Source: Saccharomycopsis malanga (taxonomy: Eukaryota > Ascomycota > Saccharomycetes > Ascoideales > Saccharomycopsidaceae). From it: a stretch of DNA of 64,000 nt. Shown in pieces: positions 9,909 through 20,845 of the stretch (position 1 is its first letter; every line of letters begins with the position of its first letter). Location of the stretch: NCBI GenBank assembly GCA_004014935.1, contig CP025324.1, positions 2,652,179-2,716,178 of the forward strand. The letters are read 5' to 3'. Below the pieces are notes generated by a model. That model had not been told where the DNA came from. It ran no database searches and saw only the letters and a program-made list of their open reading frames with translations. Made by a program: the position numbers and the translations under genes.

Positions 9909-10934
9909 GCTGATCAAGTGTAAGTTTTTTATGGAACCAAATTCTAGTAATAGCGGATACAACAAAGAAAAGAACAATCCAACGGTGATGTACTTCCAAT
10001 GGATATCCATACACTTATATATATGTATATATATATATATATACCTTGTGGTAGATCAATTGTGACAGCAACCGCAAGTGAAAAGCATGAAAATAAGCCT
10101 CCTTTATATACTATGCTTAATTACTACCAGCAATCGTTCGCTCGCCAAAGATCCGCAACGCAGATTTTGGACACGCATGGAAGCACGCCTGGAAACGTGG
10201 AGGAAGCTTGTCTAATTGCAACGGGGACCGAAAATAGGAGCCAATGAGAGGCCAAAACCCTGCTTTGAAGCTGTTAGAGACACTACAGAACCAAAGAGTT
10301 ATTGAAATAAACGTTTATTGGACTTGCTTGTTTGGTGGAAAGGGGTTTGTATGAGTAAATTTCATCCCAATTTCATAACTTGTTCGAACAAGGAGAATGA
10401 AAAATTTGAGTATATGTATATATCAAACAAATTATTTTACAATATTACAGAATTTACTGATAATGGGCCAATTTATATGAGTGGATCCAATGTCAAAAAT
10501 AGAGAAAAAGGAGTAAAATTATCATGTCCTCTCCTGAAATGGACCGCTATAGTCATCTTGTTTGAGAAAAACTCAAATTTTCGACTATCGCGGTGAGTAA
10601 TGAGAGTATTTATCTTGTTTGCACTAAAATAGGAACTGATTACAGAGACAAAACAGCACCAGAGTGTTAGCAAACTGACAAAAAAGAAATAAAAAGAAAA
10701 TAAAAAATTGACATTGAAATCCCATTTACATCAATGGCCCATGGATTACAAAAGAAGAATCCGTTTTACTGCTTGTAGTCCTGAATCCCAAATGAGGATT
10801 CAAATGAACAATTCAGTAGCAAAACAACCCTTCTCGTGAATTCTCAAAACCCATTTTGATCAATTAAACCTGTATTGAGAATACAAAAACATTAAAAATT
10901 TTCCATTAAAATAAAACAAAAACCACAGTCAAAT
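9909..10934. promoter_or_regulatory. Phosphoglucomutase promoter and RPL12 3' region
   Basis: A (TA)n tract at 10016-10043, with one G interruption, lies about 110 bp upstream of the phosphoglucomutase start. The rest is AT-rich with no supported gene; scattered short ORFs here overlap low-complexity DNA and have no recognisable family. The part next to 10934 is the RPL12 3' flank. Confidence 0.4.
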
Positions 10935-11432
10935 TTAGTTTTCTGGGACTTCTATTTCACCTTCGTTAATAGCGTCAATGATATCATGGGCTGGCTTACC
11001 GTCAACACGGGCACCAACAGATTGAGCAGTACCCAAGATTTCCTTGACAACGGAAGTCAAGTTCTTACCGAAAGACTTGTGTTGCATCTTCTTGGCAATC
11101 TCAACAATCTCAGTGAATGGAATGTTACCGGTGTGCTTAACGTTCTTGACCTTCTTTCTGTCTCTTGGAGCTTCTTTCAAAGCAGTGATAACCAAGGAAG
11201 AGGCAGCTGGGACAACAGAGGCTTGAGCTTGACGGTTTTGGATCTTCAATTGAACAGTGACCTTAATACCCTTGAACTCTTTGGTAGCCTTAGCAATATC
11301 TTCACCAACCTTCTTTGGAGACAAACCTAATGGACCAATCTTTGGGGCCAAGGCAGATGAAGCACCAACTTCACCACCGACGGCTCTCAAGTAAAGGTAC
11401 TTAACTTCATTTGGGTCAAACTTTGGAGGCAT
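10935..11432 (-). CDS. RPL12: 60S ribosomal protein L12 (uL11)
   Basis: A 165-residue protein in one uninterrupted exon. It starts [20 protein letters not shown], including the N-terminal PPK that is methylated in this family. The rRNA-binding C-terminal domain is visible ([21 protein letters not shown]). uL11 sits at the base of the ribosomal P-stalk and binds the GTPase-associated centre of 25S rRNA. Length matches the yeast protein exactly (165). Codon choice is strongly biased to TTG/GCC/ACC-type preferred codons, as for an abundant protein. The upstream region has Cbf1- and Tbf1-like sites (see the promoter entry). Confidence 0.97.
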   Translation of the reverse strand: MPPKFDPNEVKYLYLRAVGGEVGASSALAPKIGPLGLSPKKVGEDIAKATKEFKGIKVTVQLKIQNRQAQASVVPAASSLVITALKEAPRDRKKVKNVKHTGNIPFTEIVEIAKKMQHKSFGKNLTSVVKEILGTAQSVGARVDGKPAHDIIDAINEGEIEVPEN

Positions 11433-11955
11433 TTTGGTTGATAGTACTTTTTAATTTACTGTTGACTGGTGGTCTCTAAATTCTAAAAAGAGGTAACTAA
11501 CAATTTGCGTTAATATTTGAATTTTTCAAATTTTCTTTTCTGAGACTGCTTCACACTGTAGCCGCCTAGTACCAAGGCTCTACCTGGAAGGAGAAAGAGC
11601 TACGTTAACTATGAGATCACGTGCATTATATATGAAGAAAAGTGAAAAATTAGTGACAGGTTTTTCCATGCCTGAGACTAAATAGGGCTAGGACAATGCA
11701 TGTGACTAGCAGGTGATTGTGGCAATAAATTAGTTAGCCCTAATAATGTCAGATATCCGTATTGAGATATTGACCCATTGCTGTGTTACATTGTAGTAGA
11801 GTTGATACGATATATGCCTTTAAAAATCTAAAATATAGTTAAACGGATATGGCGAGCACAAGTATAGTCCAATATGTTATAGATATGATACAAATTTTTA
11901 AGACTTTCAAAACGTAAAACTTTTATTCATTTACTATAGCTATGTATGTCGTGAT
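11433..11955 (-). promoter_or_regulatory. RPL12 promoter with E-box (Cbf1-like) and Tbf1-like site
   Basis: Upstream of RPL12, CACGTG lies at 11618-11623 within ATCACGTGC. AGCCCTAA lies at 11736-11743, and a near match in the opposite orientation, TAGGGCTA, at 11693-11700. CACGTG is the Cbf1 core, and ARCCCTAA is the Tbf1 core. Both factors are known to drive ribosomal-protein genes in many non-Saccharomyces yeasts. The sites are seen directly; their use is inferred. The right end is the 3' flank of the peptidase gene. Confidence 0.5.
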
Positions 11956-14079
11956 TTAAGCAGCTCTTTCAGCAAAACTTTGAATAACACCCTCGGCAGT
12001 CAATGGGTATTCCTTATATTCAAGAGTGTCATCGTCCTTCAAAACAATGTTTGGTTGAACAAATTGCTTTCTTGGTAACTTCTTGGCCAAGACGGCGTCT
12101 CTAAATTTGGCAATATCGTCAGGCACACTGCTTCTGTCCAAAAACAACTTGGAGCCGTTTTCGTAGTCCGCACTACTCTTGTAAATGTGCAATTCCCTCA
12201 AATATCTACCGATAGCAGGTTGACCAACCGATTCGATCTTAGACTCATCCAAGACAACTTTCAAGTCAGAAAAGTTGTCCTTGTCGGTATATTCAAACTT
12301 GACAAAGTCTTCGCCGGCCTCCAAGAAAGTTTTCAAAATAGAGAATCTGGCTTGCATGTGTGGTTGTCCCCATTTCTTGGTGTTAGGATCCCAGAACTCC
12401 AAACCAACCAAACCTGCTCTGGCCATCAAAAGGTAACCAATGTGAATGATTTCGTCTTGTCTCTTTTTGTCAGTGACACCAAAGATGTTTAACAACTCAC
12501 GGTTGGTGATTAAGTACATAGCAACAGATTCAGCACGACATTCTTCGTAAGGACCTGCAAGTCCACCAATACCAAAGACAGAACTCCAAGTGGAATTCTT
12601 TTTGTAGAAAGTTTTCACTGGTTTACCGTCCAAACCAATTGGTGGGTTGTTGATGTCAAAGTTGTACTTGTCGTCAGATTCCTGAACCAACAATTTACCT
12701 GAGCCGTGCCCCAATAACTCGTGGATACCAACTTGAACTTCGAAGGCTTCACCTTGAGTGGCCTTGAACAATTCATTGAGTTTTTCATCAATGAAAGTGA
12801 CAGGCTTGTCCGATGGGTCCTTAGCATTCAAGATGTTACCCAAACTGACGTTCTTGAAACCAATGTTCATACGGATGTCGTCATAGTTTGGAATGTTGAT
12901 ACCTGCTGGAATACCACTACCGGCAAAGGTAATAACTTCCAAGGAGGTGAAATCTGGTGGAGTGAATTTATCTTTTTCAAAAGCTTTATCCCACGGTAAG
13001 GTTTGAATAAACTTTTCAGCATTTTTCACCAAGTTACCAAACTTTTCAGTACGTTCTTTATTAACAGTACTGACCAAACCTTCCCATTCGCCTCTAATAC
13101 CATATGGGTCTCTGTAAGTTTCAATGAAACCAATGTTGCTTTCTACGCTTGGACCAATATCCTTAACCCATTTTCTTTGGGATTCCTTGTGAGCCTCCAA
13201 AGAACCGGTTTTGAAAGACTTGGCATAAGCTTCCAACATAGCAACCTGGGTTTCATTAGCAGCGTATTCCTTGGCCTTTTCAAAGTTTTCTACAATATGA
13301 GCAAACTCCTTGTGGTGGTCACCAAACTTGATTGTTAAAGTAGCATCTCTGCCATCAATTTGAAATTGGATTGGCTTTTCTGGATACTCTTCAGGAACAG
13401 TATTGGTGGTTTCAGAAGAAGCCACTAGCAAGTTGAATTCTTTGGAAGAGATTTTTTCCACTCTGGTGTTTTCTGGGAGAATGTTGTGGGTAGTTAAGAC
13501 TCTGTTTACGGCTTTAGCTTCGTTGTCAGTGAAAGGTTGTCCGACATAATAGGAGGAATTGAGATGTGTTTTATCCTTGTTGAAACCTAACAAGATGTCA
13601 TTTTCATTAACAGAGAATATTTTGGCGCTGATACTGTTGTACAACTCAACAAGTTGAGCATCTTTGCTGAAGTCAACAATTTGTTTGAATGCAGCGTCAT
13701 CAATTCTTGGAATAAACTTCACATCACCAAAAGATTTGAAGTTTCCCAAGTTTCCCAAGAACTGAGAGGCGTATTCCAAGTATCCAACAACTTTGTCTTC
13801 ACCAACTTCTTTCTTTAAATTGGTATAGTCTCCGTTGACAGCTTTATGGACCCGGAGAACCAAATCAAAAATTGGCTCTGATTCATTGCTAACCGATCTC
13901 AAGACAGCTCTGGAACCCCAATGACTGGCCTTGTGTAAATAGTAAGCATACTTCTTTTCCTTGGCAGTCAAGTTGTCAAAATGCTGTTTAGCACTGAAAG
14001 AAGTGATTGGTGGTTTTTGGTCAGCAAAAAATTGAGACGACATTCTTTTAAATATTAAAGGCCTGAAGAAGCTTTTCAT
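11956..14079 (-). CDS. Dipeptidyl peptidase III (metallopeptidase family M49)
   Basis: This encodes 707 residues from the ATG at 14077-14079, or 695 from a second ATG at 14041-14043 (MSSQFFADQKPPITSF). The second start aligns with the start of the S. cerevisiae homologue (YOL057W, ~711 aa). The M49 zinc site is intact: HELLGHGSGKL carries the HEXXXH-type motif and EECRAES the third ligand. The region FKSFGDVKFIPR and the conserved NFKSF context also match. The enzyme removes dipeptides from the N-terminus of oligopeptides in the cytosol. The 12-residue extension from the first ATG (MKSFFRPLIFKR) is basic and hydrophobic, so a mitochondrial isoform from the upstream start is possible but unproven. 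Confidence 0.94.
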   Translation of the reverse strand: MKSFFRPLIFKRMSSQFFADQKPPITSFSAKQHFDNLTAKEKKYAYYLHKASHWGSRAVLRSVSNESEPIFDLVLRVHKAVNGDYTNLKKEVGEDKVVGYLEYASQFLGNLGNFKSFGDVKFIPRIDDAAFKQIVDFSKDAQLVELYNSISAKIFSVNENDILLGFNKDKTHLNSSYYVGQPFTDNEAKAVNRVLTTHNILPENTRVEKISSKEFNLLVASSETTNTVPEEYPEKPIQFQIDGRDATLTIKFGDHHKEFAHIVENFEKAKEYAANETQVAMLEAYAKSFKTGSLEAHKESQRKWVKDIGPSVESNIGFIETYRDPYGIRGEWEGLVSTVNKERTEKFGNLVKNAEKFIQTLPWDKAFEKDKFTPPDFTSLEVITFAGSGIPAGINIPNYDDIRMNIGFKNVSLGNILNAKDPSDKPVTFIDEKLNELFKATQGEAFEVQVGIHELLGHGSGKLLVQESDDKYNFDINNPPIGLDGKPVKTFYKKNSTWSSVFGIGGLAGPYEECRAESVAMYLITNRELLNIFGVTDKKRQDEIIHIGYLLMARAGLVGLEFWDPNTKKWGQPHMQARFSILKTFLEAGEDFVKFEYTDKDNFSDLKVVLDESKIESVGQPAIGRYLRELHIYKSSADYENGSKLFLDRSSVPDDIAKFRDAVLAKKLPRKQFVQPNIVLKDDDTLEYKEYPLTAEGVIQSFAERAA

Positions 14080-15321
14080 ATAACGGGGAAGGATAGAACC
14101 AGGAATCAAACAAAAAAGACTTATTTTGATAAACTAAAAGAAAACGTATATGTTTATATATACAATGGCTGTAGTATGAAAGAGGAAATGCTATATTTCA
14201 CCGTTGCAGAGTTCATCCTATCTTAGCGCACTTCTACCATTACTGGTAAATATTTTTCTTCCGTGGGCTTTTTGGTCGTCACGTACATCAGTGGGCCCAA
14301 CATGTTCTACGCACTTTCACCAGAAATTGCAATATACTGGTGCCTTAGACAGAGTAAACTATGCTGGAGGTACACGAAAAACGCTATCATGAACTTTTTT
14401 TGGTTAAAAAAAAGTCTGTACTAGTCAACGGCGTAACGTATTGACGCCTTTTATATGGTACGGCCTAAAGGCCACCCACAGGAATGGCACTGCAAACTTA
14501 TTTACCTTAGTATTTTGGACCATCTGCCCCTTCAATATTGGCTATTGTTGATTTCGAGGTGATTTTTGCGTGGGAATTTGAACCCCATGATACATGAGAC
14601 GTAAAGGTAATGAAACGATGCTATATGATAGCAGTTTTTCCCCAATATCTAAAAATTGTTCAAAGATGAATCGAACAACAATCAATTACTGGTTATTTTG
14701 GCAAACAATGTCATAAAAACATGCTAATAAACCATAGTTCGATCGTAGTCAAGTAAAATAAGTAAGAAACGACCACTTATTCTAAAGCCTGTTGTGTATT
14801 ACAAACCAATTTTTTTTTTACATAAATAGAGATTCATATAAAAAAATAAAGGCGTTATATGGTTTCAGAATAAATTAAAAGCATAAATATCATTCTATAA
14901 ATGTTCATATTGGTCATTTATCATGCTTGAGCGTTGTTTCTTGAACTTCCGCGATGTATCTAGCACTTCTGATTTTTATTCTCAATCTTCATGTGACTAC
15001 CTTCACATACTCAATAAGGGACAAATCTTGGCGAGAAAATAAATTGACAGAAATTAGAAATTTTGATACAAACTTATCTCGTACTAATACCTTTCGCTCT
15101 CAATAATTGTTATGAATGCTAATATCAAACGAGAAACTCTGCATTGAAACTAACAATTTACACCTACAAACCAAAAAGACAACCTAAATGCTAATGCTAA
15201 TTTACACAACCGGCTGAAACTCAGAAAAGGCATAGAATAGCTGACAATATATATTAGTATAGATTTATTAGCAGGGTTATGTGCCCGTACATACAGTATA
15301 TTATTCGATAAAGTAGTATAT
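14080..15321. other. Intergenic, 1.2 kb
   Basis: Upstream flank of the dipeptidyl peptidase gene, followed by AT-rich DNA. No RNA gene, LTR or ORF with a recognisable family is visible. Isolated branch-like sequences (GTACTAATAC near 15082) occur, but I could not build a convincing intron. Confidence 0.4.
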
Positions 15322-15576
15322 ATGACATACTCTTCTTTATTACTTTATTTTATTCCTGCAGGTAGCAATATGACCAAAAGCTTTGAAACATACAAGAAGC
15401 AGCAGATCATTGCAAATTCCTTGGAAAACCAAGATTTTCTTTTGATTAGTTCAATGGGTGCGTTTCAGACAGTTCCAGCAAACCGCAAGAAGGAGAAGCA
15501 GACAGTTACTTCTAATAAGCCCACATCAATAGCGCAGGCAAAATACGAGTTGTTGAAAAAGTTTTGCGAAAAATGA
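15322..15576 (+). CDS. Small orphan ORF, 84 aa (or 68 aa from internal ATG)
   Basis: An ATG-started ORF of 84 codons. The internal methionine at 15370 begins a lysine/glutamine-rich hydrophilic stretch (MTKSFETYKKQQIIANS) that ends QAKYELLKKFCEK. The first 16 residues are hydrophobic and look more like leader or non-coding sequence, so the 68-aa version is preferred if the gene is real. I do not recognise a family. It stands alone in a 2.9 kb gap between larger genes. The pattern of charged helix-forming residues makes it better than random, but only modestly. Confidence 0.35.
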   Translation: MTYSSLLLYFIPAGSNMTKSFETYKKQQIIANSLENQDFLLISSMGAFQTVPANRKKEKQTVTSNKPTSIAQAKYELLKKFCEK

Positions 15577-17021
15577 GCTTAGTTTTTTGAGCAGGACATA
15601 TTGTGCTATATTGTGTGACATGGTAAGCTAGACTTCATGAGTTAGTGTTGACAGACGAGATACAATACTCCCAGTTCTTATCGTTCCCTACTGTAGATGA
15701 ACAAATTGAATTGAAGATAATCACAAATGTTCTTTTTTTACCAGAATAATCAGCAAAAAACATCACTAGAGGGCTATTAATGTAGTTAATCTCACATATT
15801 CAATAAAGTAGTTAATATTACTCAACTAATACTACAGAGTTTGGACCAGAATTCCCAAATTGTGATAGGAATATATGACAATACTAGGGAACTGGTACCG
15901 GAAAATCATCAAGGTCAGCAAGAGGAGCTCATTTTGAAAAGAATTGAGAGCTTGTGTAAAAATGTGGTAAAGCTTTCATGATAAACCAGTAGTTATGACG
16001 ATCGGGAGGCAGCTTACAGGTGTGTTATTTTGCAAAGAAGGTTCAATTGGACTTCTGTTTCTAACAGCAAAAAACACAGTATTTTGTAGGCAACTACAGT
16101 GTCATGGAATGGATCAACGGGAATACAAAAAGAAGAACACATTTTGAACAAAGAGCAAGTGGCCTTGCTGCACTGCGTTTTCAATAGAGAATAGAGGAGT
16201 TTAATATGTGTTATGATGAATACAAATTTTATTGTATCTATTTATTTTTATTGATTATCTTGGTTTTTACTGTAGAGTATCGGAATCTCTCAATTAAGCA
16301 AGAAAACACAGACCTGTGCAACTACCAGAGAGATAATTTAGGTACTGTCTGATGCTTTTTACTCAATTCACTGGGTATCAAAAATGAAGTGTCTTTAAGG
16401 GGTATCTTTGGTAGCATTTGAAAGCGTATTCATATTCAGGTCTGCATGATAATGTACAGTACATAATACAATTTTGCTAGCTGAAGATACCTAGCCAATT
16501 TTGAGTTACAGCCTGAAAAGACATATCAAACAATTACAGAATAAAATGGATTTATAAAAATTTGATGTGTTAAAGATGCATGTTCTGATAAAAAACCGTA
16601 ACGAAGATAGCAATGGAAATTAAGTATCGAATAAGCTACGCTGGAGTAGAATATGAAACTAGGATATTGAGATAGTTTTGTAGAAATGGAGAATGGAGAG
16701 TAATTGCGTAAATAGTGATAAAGAAATAATATAATCATAACGTAGGATTGAATGTATATACAGGTAATTTTAGGGACTCGAATATAAAACCAAACACTAG
16801 GGAAAGTAATTAAAAAATTTTTAAGGGAAACCTAATTGTACCGTAACTGCCATGATTCACTTTATTATTCTTACAAGGTCTGCCATACCGTACCAAGGAT
16901 AAAAACTGTCAAGGAACAGCAAGAAAAAATAAAACGTGAAAAATTATAGTCGATCAATAATCAATAATACCACATCTCATCGCTAAATATTCAAATATAC
17001 CAGATTTAAGAGACATTAAAC
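15577..17021. other. Intergenic, 1.4 kb
   Basis: AT-rich sequence without a supported gene; ORFs in it are short and of low complexity. The last ~150 bp is the SDE2 upstream region. Confidence 0.4.
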
Positions 17022-17774
17022 ATGATTGACGTATTTCTCAAATGCATCTCAGGGATAGATGATATTAAAGAGACGGTTGCTGGAAACATTTCTGGTGAAC
17101 AACTATACGAACTGTTAATGAGAAAACTTCCCACTGCGCTTCATAACAGGTCTAATATTACACTAGTCAATGGAACGTCTATAAGAAAGTACGATGATTT
17201 ACGACAACTTACCAACGGGAAGTCTAGCGGGTTTATAGACTTGCAACTAAGGCTCTGTCTATGCGGTGGCAAAGGTGGATTAGGCTCCCAGTTAAAAGCC
17301 GAAGGAAATAGAGTATCCAAAAGACGTGGAAATAATAATGAGGTTACTGACCAGTTGAGGACACTAGAAGGCCGTCGTGTGAAAACTATCAAAAAGGCAA
17401 AACAATTGGAGGAAGTTCTCAGTAAACGAACAGAGCTTGAGAAACAAGAGCTTGAACAGAAACGAAAAAAGCTTTTAGCTATTGTTAACTCAGATCCGAT
17501 GAAAAATATAAAGTTTGATGACACCCAGTATTTGGAAACTAGTGAGAAGATGCTAGAGGAAATTAGAGACTCATTGCAATTCAATTTCAATAGTGATTCG
17601 GAATCTGATGAAATACAGAAGGAATCAGAAATTACTGGCACATCCGAAAACATGAAAAAAAGCTTTTCGAAAAAGAAAACCGGGCCTTCTTCGCGATTTG
17701 CTTCTTTTTTTGGTGATTTAGAGAGCGAAAGTGATAGTGAAGACGATTTAAAGACCAATAAAGAGAGTGGATAA
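17022..17774 (+). CDS. SDE2: Sde2 splicing factor with ubiquitin-like fold and GG~KGG processing site
   Basis: A 250-residue protein. Residues 1-83 form a ubiquitin-like domain ending CGG, directly followed by KGGLGSQLKAEG. This is the invariant GGKGG signature of Sde2 (G82-G83 | K84). The next part has the family's charged block (LRTLEGRRVKTIKKAKQL) and a coiled-coil rich in E and K. The tail is acidic and serine-rich with SRFASFFGDLESESDSEDD. In fission yeast and humans, a deubiquitinase cuts after GG. The Lys-starting product then joins the spliceosome to promote excision of selected introns and is an N-degron. S. cerevisiae has no Sde2 that I know of. Assignment rests on the GGKGG junction and domain order. 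Confidence 0.88.
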   Translation: MIDVFLKCISGIDDIKETVAGNISGEQLYELLMRKLPTALHNRSNITLVNGTSIRKYDDLRQLTNGKSSGFIDLQLRLCLCGGKGGLGSQLKAEGNRVSKRRGNNNEVTDQLRTLEGRRVKTIKKAKQLEEVLSKRTELEKQELEQKRKKLLAIVNSDPMKNIKFDDTQYLETSEKMLEEIRDSLQFNFNSDSESDEIQKESEITGTSENMKKSFSKKKTGPSSRFASFFGDLESESDSEDDLKTNKESG

Positions 17775-18757
17775 TCTACGCGAAACAGCATTTTGTAAAT
17801 AACTCAAGCCGTTAAAATTTGTTGTTTAAGTTATTGATAATCGTTCAATATCTACAACTTGGACATGCTTAAATACATCATGAAAGCCATTAGAAGAGTG
17901 AAGACAATACAAATGCGCTGAAAGATCATATACAAAAAACATATTGAAAATGGTACTTGCGCGCTACTGATGTCAAAATTGATTGAAAAAGAATGGGGTT
18001 TAGAGTAAGTAGTTGGCTCAAGTTGCACAATTCTTAACAGTTTTTAATGTGAATGACAAGCCGCTGGGCCATCTAATACTCATAGAGAAGAGAAAAAAGA
18101 CCTGATAGGTTCATGGGTTCGATTCTCGACACACCACTTTTTAGTCACAACTTTCTACGATGCTGAACGTGACTTTACAGGCAAGTGCAAATGCCTGAAA
18201 CACAACATAGACCAAAGTCTAGTGCTTCTGTTTGATGTCAAGTTAATGGACTTACTTGATTGGGTTTTTCCCACTGGGTTTATCAAGCCCCTTTAGACAT
18301 AGCGCATATATACGAAACTGATGTTTACTGGGCTCGAAATATACGATATTATTATATTCGAATGTCAAAGCCTGTTTTTACTTGCGCTACGAAAGTTGAT
18401 CTCATCTATCATCAACTCATTCTTCTACTTGTCTTGTCTTATTAACTACCCTAGTCTCTCTCTTTTAATTTGCCCGTAGTAACCCATTTGCATACATCTG
18501 CACGTGAGAAACAGCTCCCGACATGCGAGAATGTTCGAGAACATCCGGACACTGGAAGATCAAAAAAATTTTTAAATTTTTCAGTGGTGAAAAAGTATGA
18601 AGATCGGACAACAGCGAAGCTCTTTGCTCTTGCATTTCTTTTTCCCAGTATTTGGTGGTTATATATAATTAGAAGAAATTCTTTATAATATCCAATATAG
18701 ACGTTACCAGAGTACTATAGTATCTTATATACACACTGAGAGTCTACATATTACATA
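17775..18757. promoter_or_regulatory. SSE1 upstream region
   Basis: About 1 kb between SDE2 and SSE1. It contains the heat-shock element listed separately and CACGTG near 18501. One possible stress-response element, CCCCT, is at 18288-18292. No gene is supported here; a tRNA-like B-box at about 18115 was considered and rejected. Confidence 0.4.
18528..18542. promoter_or_regulatory. Perfect three-unit heat-shock element
   Basis: AGAATGTTCGAGAAC matches nGAAn-nTTCn-nGAAn without mismatch and is followed by a partial fourth unit. It lies about 215 bp upstream of the SSE1 ATG, so Hsf1 control of SSE1 is expected. Confidence 0.85.
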
Positions 18758-20845
18758 ATGAGTGTTCCATTTGGTCTTGATTTCGGTTCCAACAACTCTG
18801 TTATTGCAGTTGCCCGTAACAGAGGCATTGACGTTGTTGTCAACGAAGTGTCTAACCGTTCGACTCCAACCTTAGTTGGATTTGGCAACAAAGCCAGAGC
18901 CATTGGTGAGTCTGCCAAAACCCAACAAACCTCTAATATCAAAAACACTGTTGGCAACTTGAACAGACTTGTTGGTCTTCCATATGACCATCCGGATGTT
19001 GCTCTTGAGAAGAAATATTATACTGCACCAATTGTCAGCAAGGATGGCCAAGTTGCCCATAAGGTTAGATTGGCAGGCGAACAACAGGAATTCACCGCCA
19101 CTCAATTGGCCGCCATGTTTATCAATAAGGTCAAGAACACCGCTCAGAAGGATGTCTCTGGCAAAATTACAGATGTTGTCATTGCTGTTCCAGTTTGGTA
19201 CACTGAGCAACAGCGCCATGCCGTTGCTGATGCTGCCAAAATTGCTGGTTTGAATCCTGTCAGAATTGTCAATGAAGTCACCGCTGCTGCTGTCGGTTAC
19301 GGTGTTTTCAAGACCGACTTGCCAGAAGAATACAAGAAGGTTGCTTTCGTTGACATTGGTTACTCTACTTACACTGTCAGCATTGCTGCTGTCAAGAAGG
19401 GCGAATTGAAGGTTTTGGGCTCTGCTTTTGACAAACACTTTGGCGGCAGAGACTTTGATTATGCTATCACTGAACATTTTGCTGATGAATTCAAATCCAA
19501 ATACAAGATTGATATCAGAGAAAACGCCAAGGCTTATAACAGAGTTTTGACTGCTGCTGAAAAGTTGAAGAAAGTTTTGTCTGCCAACTCTCAAGCTCCA
19601 ATCAACATTGAATCTGTCATGAATGATGTTGACGTTTCCTCTTCTTTGGACAGAGCCGAATTGGAAGAATTTGTCCAGCCATTGTTGGACCGTATCAATG
19701 TTCCTATTGAGAAGGCTTTGGCCATTGCTGGTTTGCAAACTTCTGACATTGACAGCATTGAAGTTATTGGTGGTTGTACCAGAGTTCCATCTATCAAGGC
19801 TAGATTGACTGAGATCTTTGGCAAACAATTGTCTTTCACCTTGAACCAAGATGAAGCTATTGCCAGAGGTGCTGCCTTCATCTGTGCCATCCACTCTCCA
19901 ACTCTTAGAGTCAGACCATTTAAATTCGAAGATTACAACCCTTACTCTGTCTCTTACTTCTGGGACAAGGACGAAGAAGATGTCGACCATTTGGAAGTTT
20001 TCCCAGCTGGTTCTAGTTATCCATCTACTAAGATCATCACTCTTTACAGATCTAAGGATTTCGAAATCTCTGCTCAATACACCAAGCCAGAAGAATTACC
20101 AGCTGGTACTAATCCATTGATTGCTAAATGGAAAATAAAAGGCATCAAGGTTCCAGAAGGCGAATCTTCGATTGCTGCTAAATTGAAGTTAAGATTGGAC
20201 CCATCTGGCTTCTATGCTGTTGAAGGTGCTTACACTGTTGTTGAGAAAACCTTCAAAGAGGTTGTTGAAAACCCTGAAGCCAAAGAAGGTGATGAGCCAG
20301 AATACAAGGAAGTCAAGAAATTGGTCAAACAAGATGATTTGATCATCGAAGCTGAAACTCTTGCTTTGCCAGAACAACAAAGAAACCAATTATTCGAAAA
20401 AGAATTCAGTTTGCTTGCCACTGACAAATTGGTTGCTGAAACTGAAGACCGTAAGAATGCTTTGGAAGAATACATCTACGACTTGCGTGGAAAATTGGAT
20501 GACATTTACGCTCCATTCGCTTCCGAAGAAGAAAAGTCTAAATTGCACGAGTTGTTGACCAAGACTGAAGACTGGTTATACGACGAAGGTGACGACACCA
20601 CCAAGGCTAAGTACATTGCCAAGTACGAGGAATTAGCTAGAACCGGTAACTTGATTAGAGGTCGTTACTTGGCTAAACAAGAAGAAGAGAAACAAGCTTT
20701 GAGATCTAAACAAGAAGCTAAGAGAGCTCAAGAAATGGCTGAGAAAATCGCCGCTGACAGAGCCGCAAAGTCCGGAGAACAAGAAGCTAAACCAGAAGTT
20801 CCTCCAAAGGACGAGGATGTTGTCATGACTGAAGAACTCGATTAA
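18758..20845 (+). CDS. SSE1: Hsp110 nucleotide-exchange chaperone
   Basis: A 695-residue protein, nearly the length of S. cerevisiae Sse1 (693). The N-terminal ATPase domain starts [20 protein letters not shown] and carries the phosphate loops ([13 protein letters not shown] and [12 protein letters not shown]). It also has [13 protein letters not shown], which is typical of Hsp110 rather than Hsp70. A beta-sandwich domain follows, with the acidic insert [14 protein letters not shown]. The C-terminal helical bundle ends in a K/E/A-rich coiled coil and EELD. Sse1 releases ADP from cytosolic Hsp70 (Ssa) and holds unfolded proteins. Codons are strongly biased, consistent with high expression, and a perfect HSE lies upstream. 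Confidence 0.97.
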   Translation: MSVPFGLDFGSNNSVIAVARNRGIDVVVNEVSNRSTPTLVGFGNKARAIGESAKTQQTSNIKNTVGNLNRLVGLPYDHPDVALEKKYYTAPIVSKDGQVAHKVRLAGEQQEFTATQLAAMFINKVKNTAQKDVSGKITDVVIAVPVWYTEQQRHAVADAAKIAGLNPVRIVNEVTAAAVGYGVFKTDLPEEYKKVAFVDIGYSTYTVSIAAVKKGELKVLGSAFDKHFGGRDFDYAITEHFADEFKSKYKIDIRENAKAYNRVLTAAEKLKKVLSANSQAPINIESVMNDVDVSSSLDRAELEEFVQPLLDRINVPIEKALAIAGLQTSDIDSIEVIGGCTRVPSIKARLTEIFGKQLSFTLNQDEAIARGAAFICAIHSPTLRVRPFKFEDYNPYSVSYFWDKDEEDVDHLEVFPAGSSYPSTKIITLYRSKDFEISAQYTKPEELPAGTNPLIAKWKIKGIKVPEGESSIAAKLKLRLDPSGFYAVEGAYTVVEKTFKEVVENPEAKEGDEPEYKEVKKLVKQDDLIIEAETLALPEQQRNQLFEKEFSLLATDKLVAETEDRKNALEEYIYDLRGKLDDIYAPFASEEEKSKLHELLTKTEDWLYDEGDDTTKAKYIAKYEELARTGNLIRGRYLAKQEEEKQALRSKQEAKRAQEMAEKIAADRAAKSGEQEAKPEVPPKDEDVVMTEELD

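Noticed and set aside
9909-10010. N-terminal extension of phosphoglucomutase by 34 residues
   Set aside because: The conserved protein begins at 9908; the extension is hydrophobic and unlike the family, so most likely 5' UTR.
10318-10596. 92-codon ORF between phosphoglucomutase and RPL12
   Set aside because: Low complexity, no recognisable family, sits in the RPL12 3' / phosphoglucomutase 5' flank.
18100-18140. tRNA-like B box (GGGTTCGATTC) followed by oligo-T
   Set aside because: The T-stem pairs poorly, and no matching 5' acceptor strand, D arm or anticodon arm is found upstream; at most a decayed tRNA fragment.
18872-20077. 401-codon ORF antisense to SSE1, and other antisense ORFs across SEC66, FAB1, PWP2-side genes and the pump
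   Set aside because: Long antisense frames are a by-product of strong codon bias in the real genes.
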